Assembly (NCBI GenBank): GCA_019188255.1
Contig: JAETXT010000014.1
Location: 1,674,001-1,738,000, forward strand
Source: Verticillium longisporum
Taxonomy: Eukaryota; Ascomycota; Sordariomycetes; Glomerellales; Plectosphaerellaceae
DNA length: 64,000 nucleotides
Reading direction: 5' to 3'
Both the position numbers and the translations under genes were made by a program. Shown here piece after piece: positions 1-10,806 of this stretch (the first letter of the stretch is position 1; each line of letters starts with the position of its first letter). The notes below the pieces were generated by a model. The model worked only from the letters and a program-made list of their open reading frames with translations. It was not told the DNA's origin and did no database searches.

Positions 1-15
1 CAGCATGCCGCCGCC

Positions 16-2399
16 ATGGCGCCGCAAAAGCCTGAGACCTTCATGCTGAGCACTGAGGCACAGCAGGCATTGCCCCATGACGCCCAGGTCGCCCTTCAGC
101 AGGTCGACAACCTGAAGTACTTCCTCATTTCTGCCCCGGTCGACTGGCAGCCCGATCAGTACATCCGCCGCTTCCTTCTGCCCACGGGTGAGTACGTCTC
201 GTGCGTGCTCTGGAACAACCTCTTCCACATTTCGGGCACCGATATTGTGCGCTGCCTCTCCTTCCGCTTCCAGGCCTTTGGTCGGCCCGTGAAGAACTCC
301 AAGAAGTTCGAGGAGGGCATCTTTTCCGATCTGCGCAACCTCAAGTCCGGCACGGATGCCTCGTTGGAGGAGCCCAAGAGCCCCTTCCTCGACTTCCTGT
401 ATAAGAACAACTGCATTCGCACGCAAAAGAAGCAGAAGGTCTTTTACTGGTATAGCGTCCCACACGACAGACTCTTCCTCGATGCCCTGGAGCGCGATCT
501 GAAGCGCGAGAAGATGGGCCAGGAAGCCACTACCGTCGCCGTCAGCGAGCCCGCCATGTCGTTCCAGTACGATTCGTCGCAGTCGCTCTACGAGCAGCTC
601 ACCAAGGCCCAGCAAGCCAACTCTTCATCTTTCAGCGCCCAGCAGCAGGTGTCGTTCCCCCAGTCCCAGTCGACCTCGCCCGTCATGAGGGCGATCGACT
701 CGATGCCCCCTCCCCAGATGATGCCTCAGTCAGTCCCCCCATGGGCGACGGCCTCGAGTCCATGGTGCCTTACGGCGCCATGCAGATGCCCCCTCCATGC
801 CTCAGGGCATGCCTCCTCAGATGCCGCCTCAGCAGATGGTCAAGCGTGAGCCCGACTACGGTCGTCCTCAGTACAACCAAAACGGTATCCCCGTCAACCA
901 GGGCCATCAGCGCCACGCTTCCATGCCCGCGTACGGGCTTGAGTACTCGCCCGCCCCTTCATTCGTGTCGTCGCAGTATGAAGACTACAGCAACCGCGGC
1001 ATCTCATTTGAGCCCATCACCCCTCCCCAGCAAGCTTTGGGCTTGACGGCTGAGCCGGCCTACATTGCCAATGAGGAGACTGGACTGTACACTGCCATTC
1101 CTGACCACATGGTCGGCGGCAACGGTCTGAACGGCATGATTCAGCTGCCTCCCTCTAACCTAGCTGGTGCTCAGTTCTCGCGTGGTTACGGTGCCAACAA
1201 TGTCTATTCTGTCATCGAGGGCTCGCCCACGTATAAGCAGAGGAGGCGACGCTCGTCCATCCCTCCTTCCATGTCCGCCATTGCCGCTGCCACGGCTCAG
1301 GCTCAGGGACAGCAGCAGCAGCAGCAAGCTCCTACTCACAGGCCTTCTGAGCTTCGCCGCTCAGTCTCTGCCTCGGTTGGACCAGTTTTGGAGGGTGATG
1401 AGTCGGCAGAAAACTCCCCGCCCGGCCTCACCTACAGCACATCTGCCATGCATCTCATGAACCAGCAGCACAAGGACGTCCTCGACATGTCTCGTCACGG
1501 TACGCCGCTGTCGAACGTGGATGGTAGCCCGGCGCTGAACCCAATGGCGCTCCAGCAGCAGGACTTCCCTCAGCTGACAAGCGAGGACATGTCGGCTCAT
1601 CGCTCCATGGGCGTCTCCCGTCCTGTCATCCACGGTCCCAACGGCGCCGTCCGCCCCGCGCGTTCTGCTACCCTCATGGGGCTCGCCCCTTAGCCTCACA
1701 AATCACACTCTTGGCCTATTCCCACGTGTGGTCGCATCTTCAAACGCTTGGAGCACCTCAAGCGGTAAGGTCCAATTTTTTCATTTGTCATATTAAACGA
1801 CCTGCCGTGAATCTGACCAAATCATCCAGACACGTGAGAACACATACACAAGAAAGACCCTACATCTGCCCTCATTGTAGCAAGGCGTTCTCTAGATCAG
1901 ACAACCTAGCACAGTATGCCCCTACTTTTCTTAAATGTTTCTCATTTGTCATTTCTTTTGTCAAACGAAGCTTTTGTCATGATGCTGTATGGCTCCCCCG
2001 ACTCCGGGCCAACTCAACAAATCCGACACCCACCCTCAGCCGCCACCACGTCACACAGCCACCATCCGACACGAAACCAAAAAAAGCATACCAAGCAGCA
2101 TTGACTAACGATTGTTTCCTCACAGACACCGACGAACACACGAACGTGGCGAAGGCATGGATGGTCCCGTTAACTTCTCTGGCGAGGAGGAAGAGGACTA
2201 TTCCGGCGAAGACCAGCTTGGCTCTCTCGAGGAGGCCTCGCCCAGCTCCGAGAACGCCTACATCACTGCATCTCTCAACAGTGTCGCTGATGGCCAAGTA
2301 CACGGCAACGTGGTTGCGCCTCAGACCTTCAACAGCCTCCAGACGCTCAGCATGCCCATGACGCTCAGCCAGCCTGCCATGCACAGTGGCGCCATGTGA
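16..2399 (+). CDS. ste12: Ste12-type transcription factor (STE homeodomain-like plus C2H2 fingers)
   Basis: Transcription factor downstream of the mating/invasive-growth MAP kinase cascade; acts in the nucleus. Exons read as 16-1764, 1830-1913 and 2126-2399, about 702 codons within the window. The N-terminal STE DNA-binding domain is complete (roughly residues 25-160, including LKYFLISAPVDWQPDQYIRR). A long Pro/Gln-rich middle follows, then two C2H2 fingers (second finger: ICPHCSKAF, then H-RRTH after the intron). Related proteins usually carry extra residues before this Met, so the true start may lie upstream of the window. Odd points: one C appears to be missing in the C-run at 735-740 and another at 789-796, so the frame moves 1 to 3 to 2. 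Position 1691-1693 is TAG where a residue is expected just before finger 1, and 1712-1714 is TGG (Trp) where the first zinc-binding Cys belongs. Identity is secure; whether the allele is functional is open. Confidence 0.9.
1914..2125 (+). other. ste12 intron 2, between the zinc-finger exons
   Basis: This 212-nt intron (GTATGC donor, ACAG acceptor, CTAAC branch-like sequence at about 2105-2109) interrupts the second C2H2 finger between its Cys pair and its His pair. Filamentous-fungal STE12 genes are known to be alternatively spliced at the finger exons, so this position is a candidate regulatory splice site. That use is inferred; only the splice signals are visible. Confidence 0.7.
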
Positions 2400-3042
2400 A
2401 ACGACGATGACCATGATTGGAGCGGGCGCTTGATCTGCGGAGGGCGCAGACAAGCAGCGGTTTTCTCGGAGTTTGGTGGGTTATGCTGGGCTATTTCGTT
2501 TGTCTTCCCCCAGCCAAGGCTGGGGAGAATGCCTGGGCCACTCGGCTCTTTCTTGAGCGATTTTATTTCAGTGTTTTATTTTTTATGTCTCTTTCACGAC
2601 AAAGGAGGGTGCTCAGCCATATAGAGGGCATACCTCGCAGGTGCGCATGCAGTGGACCGAGAATTCACGCATGGACCAGATGGTCCCACGCGAAGGGGAA
2701 AAAAGTCGCCCTTTGTATATATAGTCCCATTTTTCTTTCTTTCTCGGTCAGGGACCGGACCCTGATCAGTGGGCAGAAATGATACCAGAGGATGAGAAGA
2801 GAGGAACTGGGTCATGTCTACTTGAAAGGAACTGGCCGCAGTCGCTTCGTACAATGACGCACACATATTCGACATGTTCATACCAGATATCGTTCAATTT
2901 GGTCAATATATGATGTTTGCTTCTTCGACGACAGTCTATGCAATGTAATGAATCAATACGCTTGGGAATATGATGAGAGAAAAACCAGCTGACCATGGCC
3001 ACGACGGTAAGAGGGCGTTCAAGACTTGTCGTAACAACAATC
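2400..3042. other. intergenic, convergent 3' ends of ste12 and faf1
   Basis: A 643-bp spacer between the stop codons of two convergent genes. It should hold both 3' UTRs and poly(A) sites. A TATATATAG stretch lies near 2717-2725. No further gene is supported. Confidence 0.6.
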
Positions 3043-4031
3043 TTACCGACCTCTCCTCCCCCGACCACCAGATTTGCCTCCCCTGCCGCCTCTGGCCCCA
3101 CCACTACCCTCAATATTCCGCACGTCGCGATCACTGAGCTTGAGCTCGGCGCCGCGCATCCTGCCGACCTCGGGCCCGTCCAGCGCCCTCTCGTGGCGAC
3201 CCTTCTTCTCGGCCTTTTTGACGGGCGCCACCCGCTCGAGGACGACGCCGTTTTCGCGGGCCTCGCGGCGGCGCTTGTCCTCGCCCGCGTCGCGCGTGGC
3301 GGGGGTGGGCTTGCGCATGGCCATGGGCATCTTGGCCTGAGTGAAGAGGGGGGGGGACTGCTTGGCGAGGGGCGCGCCGGCGGCGGCGAGGGACTGGATG
3401 CGGAGGTCGGTCGTGCGCTGGCGCAGCTTGCCGGCGGCGAAGGGCTTAGCGGCCGCGGCCGTGGACGCCTTCGTCGGGTTCAGGGAGGCGAGGAGGTGGG
3501 ATTCGGAAAGGAGGCGCTGCAGCGCAATGTCCTGGGCGCGGAGGGTCGACTCGTCCGGCTCGTCTGACGGCGAGGGTTTGGCGGGCGGCGGTGGCGGTTT
3601 GTCCGTCTGCGTAGGCGGTCGTGAGGACTGCCTCTTACGTCAGCATGTGTGTTCAGATCATGGTCTGTGTGAATCCTTGGTACGGCGGACCAGAGGGGGA
3701 CCACGAAGAGGGGGCAACGGACCATGAAGGCTTTGAGTTGGCGTTTTGTCATGCCGGCTGTTGGGTCGTGGGGTTTCGAGTCGGTGTGGTCGACGACTTC
3801 GATTGGCTTCTCGGCTTCGTCCTCGGACACGCCGTCCCAGTCTGAGTCGACCTCTGCATCATCTTCCTTAATCTCTTCCGCCTCGGGCTCGGCGACCTTG
3901 GACTTCTTCGTCTCGGGGAGCGGCGCGAATTGGGCCTCGAAATGGCGGCGGAAGATTGCTTGGGCCTCTTCTTCTGAGATGGCCGGCTCTTGCGCCTTGC
4001 GCGACTTGCGCTTGCCGAGGACGGAGGGCAT
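3043..4031 (-). CDS. faf1: FAF1-like 40S ribosome assembly factor
   Basis: Nucleolar protein of the Faf1 family, needed for early pre-18S rRNA processing and 40S assembly. Two exons on the minus strand, 4031-3723 and 3633-3043, give 299 residues. The start is the ATG opening MPSVLGKRKSRK. An acidic patch (about 55-85) precedes the conserved TAGMTKRQLKAFM, where the intron falls. The C-terminal half carries a KM-PMAMRKPTPATRD-like basic region, LKLSDRDVRNI, and a Gly/Arg-rich RG tail. The donor GTCCGT is non-consensus, so the exact junction is moderately certain, but the frame is open on both sides. It is divergent from dbp9, another ribosome-assembly gene. Identity rests on family resemblance in the N-terminal and basic regions. 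Confidence 0.78.
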
Positions 4032-4476
4032 TTTGCTGGCCTGGCTGGTGGGCGTGGTGGTGGAGGTTTGGAAGCGATGGTGACGGGGGGGTTTCGCCAG
4101 ACTGCGGTGTGGAAATTTCTCCTGCGGTTCTCCAAAGCTGTCAGCCTGATGGGAAGGTGGGGGAGGTCGAAGTCGCCTAAACTGATGGTGATTGGTCACA
4201 AGGACCTCAAAGTGAGACTTGAGCGCAGCCTTATGCCTGTTCAGGGGTCTGATAAGACGATAGCGAGGCGGGCGGGGAGACCCGATAAGAAATTTTTCGA
4301 TGTGAAGGCTGCAGCTCTCGCTCTCTCTCTCTGTACGGGAGATAGGTGGTGTTGCATTTCGTCGTCCTTCATTTTCAACCGACAACAGCCTGCCCCTGCC
4401 AATCGCCCAGGACTGTCGACCGATTGCCTACCCGAAAACCGAAAATACAAAAGACAATCGAACGAAGTTTACAGAA
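4032..4476. promoter_or_regulatory. bidirectional promoter of faf1 and dbp9
   Basis: A 445-bp spacer between two divergent start codons. It contains GAAATTTTTCG at 4289-4299, whose reverse complement CGAAAAATTTC is close to the ribosomal RNA processing element (TGAAAAATTTT) of yeast ribosome-biogenesis promoters. A CT repeat sits at about 4318-4332. No PAC-like element (GCGATGAG) was found. Promoter role follows from position; the element match is suggestive only. Confidence 0.45.
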
Positions 4477-6363
4477 ATGCCCACGATGAAGCGCAAGATC
4501 GACCAGACTGAAGAGCCCGAGGTGGCTGCGACACCGACGAAGAAGCCCTCCGAGACGAAAGCGACATGGGACAGTCTTGGCCTGTCCCCAAGACTTCTCC
4601 AAGGCGTGGCTCAGCTCAACTGGCACAACCCCACAGATATTCAGGCCAAGGCTGTGCCTCTCGCGCTCGAGGGACGTGACATCCTCGCGAAGAGCGGCAC
4701 GGGTACCGGCAAGACGGCCGCCTATGTTCTGCCCGTCCTCGAGAAGGTCCTGCAAAGGAAAGAGAAGGAGGCCAAGGGGCCGCCGCCGCCACATCGGTGC
4801 TCATGCTCGTTCCCACGCGAGAACTTGCCGACCAGGTTCACAGGTCAATCGAGTCGCTCGCCGCCTTCTGCGCCAAAGATATCCAGGCCGTCAAGCTTAC
4901 CGACAAGGTCTCGACCACCGTCCAGCGTGCGCTCCTCTCCGCGAACCCCGACATTGTCATCTCGACACCCGCCAGGGCGTGGGAGAACGTCAGCTCATCC
5001 GCTTTATCGCTCGCCAACCTCACCCATCTCGTCCTCGATGAGGCCGATCTCGTGCTGAGCTACGGCTACAAGGAGGATCTTCAGAACGTGGCGCGGTCAC
5101 TGCCCAAGGGTGTGCAGACGATCCTCATGAGTGCGACGTTGACGCCAGAGGTCGACACGGTCAAGGGGCTGTTCTGCAGGAACCCCGCGCTGCTCGACCT
5201 GGAGCAGCCCGAGGCGGAGGGCGATGGCATCACACAGTTCGTCGTCAAGTGTGCCGAGGATGAAAAGTTCTTGCTCATCTACGTTATCTTCAAGCTGAAG
5301 CTGATCCAGGGCAAGGCGCTGGTGTTTTGTCACGACGTCGACCGCTCGTACAAGCTGAAGCTGTACTTTGAACAGTTTGGCATTCGCAGCTGTATCCTGA
5401 ACGCGGAACTGCCTGTGAACAGCCGTCTCCACGTGGTAAGTCGAAACGGTCGTGCGATCGTGGAGCATTCTTACTGACATTCATCAGGTCGACGAGTTCA
5501 ACAAGGGTGTGTACGACATCCTCATCGCGTCAGACGACAACGAGGTGGTCGGCGATGAAGGCCAGGAGGAAGAAGGCGAGGAGGAGACGACAGAGGAGCC
5601 GAAGAAGGAGGCCAAGAAGTCCAAAAAGAAGCAGCAGCAGCAACAGCGTGCCTCGCGCAAAGACAAGGAGTACGGTGTCTCCCGTGGCATCGACTTCAAG
5701 AACGTCGCCGCCGTCATCAACTTTGACCTCCCCACGAGCGCAAAGTCCTACACCCACCGCATCGGCCGCACCGCCCGCGCCGGCCAGCGCGGCATGGCCC
5801 TGTCCTTCGTCATCCCGGCGCAGCACTACCGCGGCCACCCGCCCTCGTCGGTCGAGTCGGCCGAGCACGACGAGAAGATTCTCGCGCGCATCGAGAAGCA
5901 GCAGGCCAAGAAGGGCAAGGAGGTCAAGCCGTACCACTTTGACATGGCCCAGGTGTCGGCCTTCAAGTATCGCATGGACGACGCGCTGCGCGCCGTGACG
6001 CGCGTCGCAGTGCGCGAGGCGCGCACGAGGGAGCTCAGGCAGGAGCTCATCAAGAGCGACAAGCTGAGGCGCCACTTTGAGGAGAACCCCCAGGAGCTTG
6101 CGCACCTGCGCCACGACGGCGAGCTGCGCGCCGCGAGGATGCAGCCGCATCTCAGGCACGTGCCGGACTACTTGCTCCCGGCCGATGGCAAGAAGGGACT
6201 GACGGCGGACGAGGTGGGCTTCGTGCCGCTGAGGAAGAAGAATGACCGACGCAACAGCAGCCGTCGGGCGGGCGGTAAGAAGAACAGCAACAGGGTGTTC
6301 AAGGTCGGGAGGAAGAAGAGCGACCCGTTGAAGTCGTTCAAGGCCAAGGCGGCGAAGAAGTAA
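4477..6363 (+). CDS. dbp9: DEAD-box ATP-dependent RNA helicase Dbp9
   Basis: Nucleolar RNA helicase for 60S subunit assembly (DDX56/Dbp9 family). Exons 4477-5435 and 5488-6363, about 611 residues after one frame correction. Visible motifs in order: Q motif region ([14 protein letters not shown]), motif [22 protein letters not shown] as [18 protein letters not shown] as [12 protein letters not shown], and [13 protein letters not shown]. Between LIASDD and YGVSRGIDF is the acidic, then Lys/Gln-rich insertion typical of Dbp9. The tail is Lys-rich (FKAKAAKK). One base, probably C, is missing near 4780-4791 (GCCGCCGCCGCCACA): the frame moves from KGPPP to [12 protein letters not shown] with no residues lost. 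Two Met codons, at 4477 and 4486, could start it. Confidence 0.9.
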
Positions 6364-7021
6364 GAGCGCCCCTTCCAGGAGCTCGGCTGGTGGGCTTTTG
6401 GTGTGGATGGCTCAGGTATGGGCAGGATCAGATACCACCGATAATGCATTACATGGATCAATGGAGCTCAGGCGTTTCTTCTTCTCTGGTGAATCTTAGT
6501 CTTCCTCAGGCCTGTTGCGTGTTGCGTTCAAGTGTGACTTAATAACGGCGGCGTAATCATTTCTAGAACTATGCCGACTTGGCGTGCTTGTTATATAGAT
6601 TGTCATGCTGAACCACACAGCAGAGTCGTGCCCAAAACAACTGGCAAGATACACCTCGGCGCCAGTCCCTAGGACTCTCGATCAGATCAATGACGAGACA
6701 GAAAAGAGACGGGTGCCGATGCCACAAAACTCGCTCTTCGGTCAAAACACAAGACACAATCACAAACCGAATAGCAAGTGAGGGACACAAAATACATTGA
6801 GGTATATGGGGCAAAAGACAAGAAATAGCATTCTCGCCTTCTCCCACAGGAGGAGGTCGACAAAAGCTCTCATCACGCTCGTCACTCTCATCACATGCTG
6901 GACAGGACCAGATCCCGTACCTACCCGTAACGCCAGAAACCCCGTTCCTGCGAACAGGAGAGCCCGCACCAATGAAACCTGACGTTAAAACGTACAAGCC
7001 AGCCAGCCAGCCAGCCTAACC
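6364..7021. other. intergenic, convergent 3' ends of dbp9 and smc3
   Basis: A 658-bp spacer between stop codons. It ends in an AGCC tetranucleotide repeat (about 6999-7015) just past the smc3 stop. Open frames here are short and lack family resemblance, so I call no gene. Confidence 0.6.
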
Positions 7022-10000
7022 CTACCGCCCCTTGGCCTCGCCGTCTACAAAGTTCAACGCCTCTTCCGACGAGTAGACGTCGATGCTGGACGCCTTATTG
7101 CTAAATGTGACGCCATAGCACTTGTCCGCGACAAGGACAATTTCAGGACGGAAGGTGGTGCAGATGAACTGCGTGCCGGCCTCGTCGGAGATACTCTGCA
7201 GGAGGGCCGCGACAGCGGTACGGTACTGGGCGTCGAGGTTGGCATCGACCTCGTCAAAGATGACCATGGGACTGGACTCGGTCTGTTGCAGGGCAAAGAT
7301 GAGGCAGAGGGCGCAGAGACCTTTATCACTGTTAGCAACAGACACCTATGTTGAGGTAGATGAGGAATAAGGACGTACTCTTCTGGCCACCACTGAGCTG
7401 CTGGATACGCTGCTGCTCATCCAGTGTCTTGGAATTGAACGACACGCTGATTCCGACACCAGTGTAGTTCTCGACGTTGCCGCGCTGGACGTCATCCGAT
7501 TCCTCCGGGTCAACCTGGCGCTTGTCGGTGCGTCGCTGGATAACGAGGCGGCCGTGGCCCGCGGGCACGAGCTTCTCAAAGATGGTGGCAAACTCCTTCG
7601 ACACTTGTTTGAACGTGCGTTCAATGGCTTCGTCCTTGCGCTCATCGAGATGCTCGATGAGTTCCTTGATGGAGCGTTGCGAAGCATCGAGCTCGGTGCG
7701 TCGCTTCAACAGCTGGTCCTGCTGCGAGGTGAAGCTGTTGTACTGTTCGAAGGCCTTCTTGTTGACGTGCTGGTACTTCTTGAGGGCGTTACGAACCCGC
7801 TTGAGCCTCGAATCAATCTGTTGTTGTCATTAGTCATGTGCACTCGTAGCCATCGGAAAGGCTGTAGCTTACCTGCTTCGAGTCCAAGTTTTCGTACTTG
7901 CTGAAGTCGTCTGGCAAAACGCCGAGGTCACGGATGGCTTTCGCGGCATCCGCTGCCTGAGCACTGTAGACTGCCTTCTTTGACTGGCTCTTCTCGATGA
8001 GGGTTCGTTGTTTGGCCTCCTTGACGGATATCTCTTGAAGATGCTGCTCGTTCTCCGCCTTGCTGGCTTCACGGCGAGCAACCTTGCCGCTCAGCTGCTC
8101 GATCTGGGTCTCGGTCTCCTGGAGCTTGGTTTCCACCTCGTCAGCGGCCTTCTGCAGCCTCCTGAGCTCGCGTTGCGCCTCTTTCAGGTTGCCTGATGGC
8201 CCGGACACCGTGTTCTCGATCTCCTGGCTGATGAGTTGGTTCAGCCGCTGTTCAAGGTTCTCGCTGATGTTGGCCTCGAGAATTTGCTTGCGGCGCTCGA
8301 CCTCGCCCCTTTGTCGACTCGTCTCATTCCACTCCTTTTGGAGTTCGTCGACCTGTTTCTCCAGCTCACTCAGCTGGCGCTCCTCGGCGGGCGAGAGTGC
8401 CTTCTTGAATTCGCTCGAGAGTTCGGCTTCGTGAGCAGCCAAAGTCTCTGTGAAATCTTTCATGTTCTTCTCTACCTTCTCGCGGCGTTTGATGGCGGCC
8501 TCGAGATGCGCCTTCTCCCGCTCCAGGTAAGCGTGCTTGCTGCTGAGCTGATTTCGCAGCGGGTCAAAACCGCCCTGAAGATGGCGGAGCTTTTGCTCGG
8601 CCTTTTGAAGCTCGCCCATGGCCTGTGTGATCTGTTGCCCCTTCTGCTCAATCCGGTGGCCAAGCTCCTCGAGCTGTGACTGCAGATGCTCGTGCGAGTC
8701 CCGCGTCTGGTTCAGCGCATGAACCGCTTCCAGGCGCGACCTTCCAGGCTCTATGTAGCCACCAGTCATGGCACCCCTCTTGCTCGCCTGATCACCCTCT
8801 GGAGTGATGGCATCGACACCGTGACTCCTCGCGTACTGGGTCGCGATAGCCAGGGTGCGGCACACGACAACCTTGCCGAAGACTTGCTGAAAGGCCTTCT
8901 CGTACTTGGGGTCGTATCTGATCTTGCTGAGCAGGGGTACGGCGTCCTGTGACCTGGGAAGATTGACTTGGCGTGGCCTCAGTTGGTCGAGCGGCATGAA
9001 GGTAACACGACCACCTTTTTGCCTGTTCAGCTGTTCAATGATGAACTCGGACGTCCGCGAGTCTTGCACCACATAGTGGAACAGACTGTTTCCAGCGATC
9101 TGCTCGGCAGCCAGGCGGTAGGCCTCGTTCACCTCGAACAGCTCCGCCAAAGTACCGTATGCACCGGGAACGTCCTGCTCACGTTTGAGGCGGCGAATCG
9201 TCGCGAGACCACGTTTTGTAGCGCCATCCATCGAGTGGCCCAGCCTGTTCTCGGCATCGTGCTTCTCATGCAGTGCTGTTTCAGTCATGTGCCTGAGCTT
9301 CTCCTCGTCGCGAGACAGCAGCTGCTTTTCGTCTTGCAAGCCATTCAGGACGTCCCTGGCCTTCGCGGCGTCTTTCTCGAGATCGTCTCTGGCGCCGCCA
9401 AAGCCTTCGAGTTGCGATCTGAGCTCAGCCATCTCAGCTTCGAGCTGCTGAATGGAGTTCTCTACTCGAGTGACATCCTCAGCGGTGGTCAGCTTGTTCG
9501 CCTTTTGTGACATGATGTTGGCGCGCAAGTCCTCAATCTCGTCTCTCAACCACTTGTCCCTCGCAGCCTTGTTCTTAAATTGAGAGCTGCGAGTCTGCTT
9601 GTTGTAGAGGCGAGTGCGAGCGGCCTCAGCAGTGTCCATCTGCAGTCGTATTTCATTCTCCTTCTTTCTCCGTTCAGCATAAACAGGCGTGATCCCCTCG
9701 AGCTCGTGTTTGCTGTCCGCCATTTCCTTGCGCACGGCCTTGAGCTCGGCGTCGTGTTGCTGCTGCGCCTGCGCCGCCGCTGACTGCCCGTCGAACAGGT
9801 TCTTCACCTTGAGCTCGGACACGGCCTTGTCCTTTGCCGTCTTGCGACGCTCCTCGTCCAGTTGGCGTCGGTCGATCTTGAGAAGGTCCATCTCGCGCGT
9901 CAACTTGGTAATCTCGGCGTCGAGCTTGGCGATGGTCTTTTCGGCATCTTTGAGTTCGTTGCGGATCTGTTCTGTGCTCTCGAGGCCATTTTGGCGCATA

Positions 10001-10806
10001 TTCTCGATGCGCTCGAGCTGGCTCTGGAAGGCCTGTTGTTCCTGGTAGTACAGGGCGTACTCGAGACACCTGCGGTCCCGATCCTTGTCCTGGAACCCCC
10101 GTAGCTCTTCCTTCTCCTCCTCGAGCTCGGCGAGTCGCTCCTTGATGTAGCCGAGCAGCTCGTCAATCTTTTCCCTCTTGTTGTTCGTATCGTTCATGAT
10201 CTTCAGCGACTCGGCGCGACGGGCCTCGTACACTTGGGTTCCGGCGACCATCTTCATGAGGTTCAGCCTGTCGGATTCCTTCATGTTGGTCAAGGCGCTG
10301 ACGCGACCCTGCGGCACAATGTAGTAGGGGTTGGACCTCGAGAAGCCGGCAGCCTCGAGCAGGTTGATGACATCGTTCTTGGTGACGACCTTGCGGTCGA
10401 GCGAGTACTCGTCCTTCTTCGAGCCAATGGTGCGTCGCAGGATGAGCTCCTTGCCACCGGTCGGGAAGCGGTCGTCCGAGTTGTCAAAGATGATCTCGAC
10501 GTAGGCCGACATGACGGCAGAGCCGGAGCCCTCGTGCAACAGGCCCTGGCGCTCCTCGCGGCTCATCTGATTGTAGTTGTCGCTGAGAACGAACCGGATG
10601 GCCGCGAAGAAGTTGCTTTTGCCGGAGCCATTGCGGCCGACAATGACGTTGGTGCCGGGGAGAAGGGCTCAATGACTGTTTGGTCCTTGTAGCTGTGAAG
10701 AGAAGTCAGCGAGACGGGTCTCAGGTGGCTATCGGGGAGGGGCGAAGGAGGGGGTAAAAGGCGCGAACCTCTTGAAGCCTTGAATAATGATCTGCTTGAT
10801 GTACAT
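7022..10806 (-). CDS. smc3: cohesin subunit Smc3
   Basis: ATPase subunit of the cohesin ring that holds sister chromatids together. Minus-strand exons 10806-10769, 10692-7873, 7817-7379 and 7320-7022 give about 1198 residues, the usual family length. The start is MYIKQIIIQGFKS. Walker A GRNGSGKSNF lies near residues 32-41. GSKKDEY holds the Lys pair acetylated by Eco1 in other fungi. The hinge lies around FMPLDQLRPRQVNLP to GGYIEPGRSRLEAV, flanked by long coiled coils. The signature LSGGQKSLCAL and Walker B MVIFDEVDANLD are near the C-terminus. One G (C on the coding strand) is missing in the run at 10657-10660: the sense strand reads TTCTCCCCGGCACC where TCC CCC GGC ACC is needed. This breaks the frame just before Walker A. 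All other exons are open. Confidence 0.93.

Noticed and set aside
735..796. A short intron in ste12 explaining the frame change
   Set aside because: No GT..AG pair restores the frame without removing family-like residues; adding one C at each of two sites gives an uninterrupted Pro/Met-rich reading.
4780..4791. Programmed ribosomal frameshifting in dbp9 and other broken genes
   Set aside because: No slippery heptamer or shared stimulator; breaks occur in unrelated genes at C/G runs, and these families do not use frameshifting. Sequence error is simpler.
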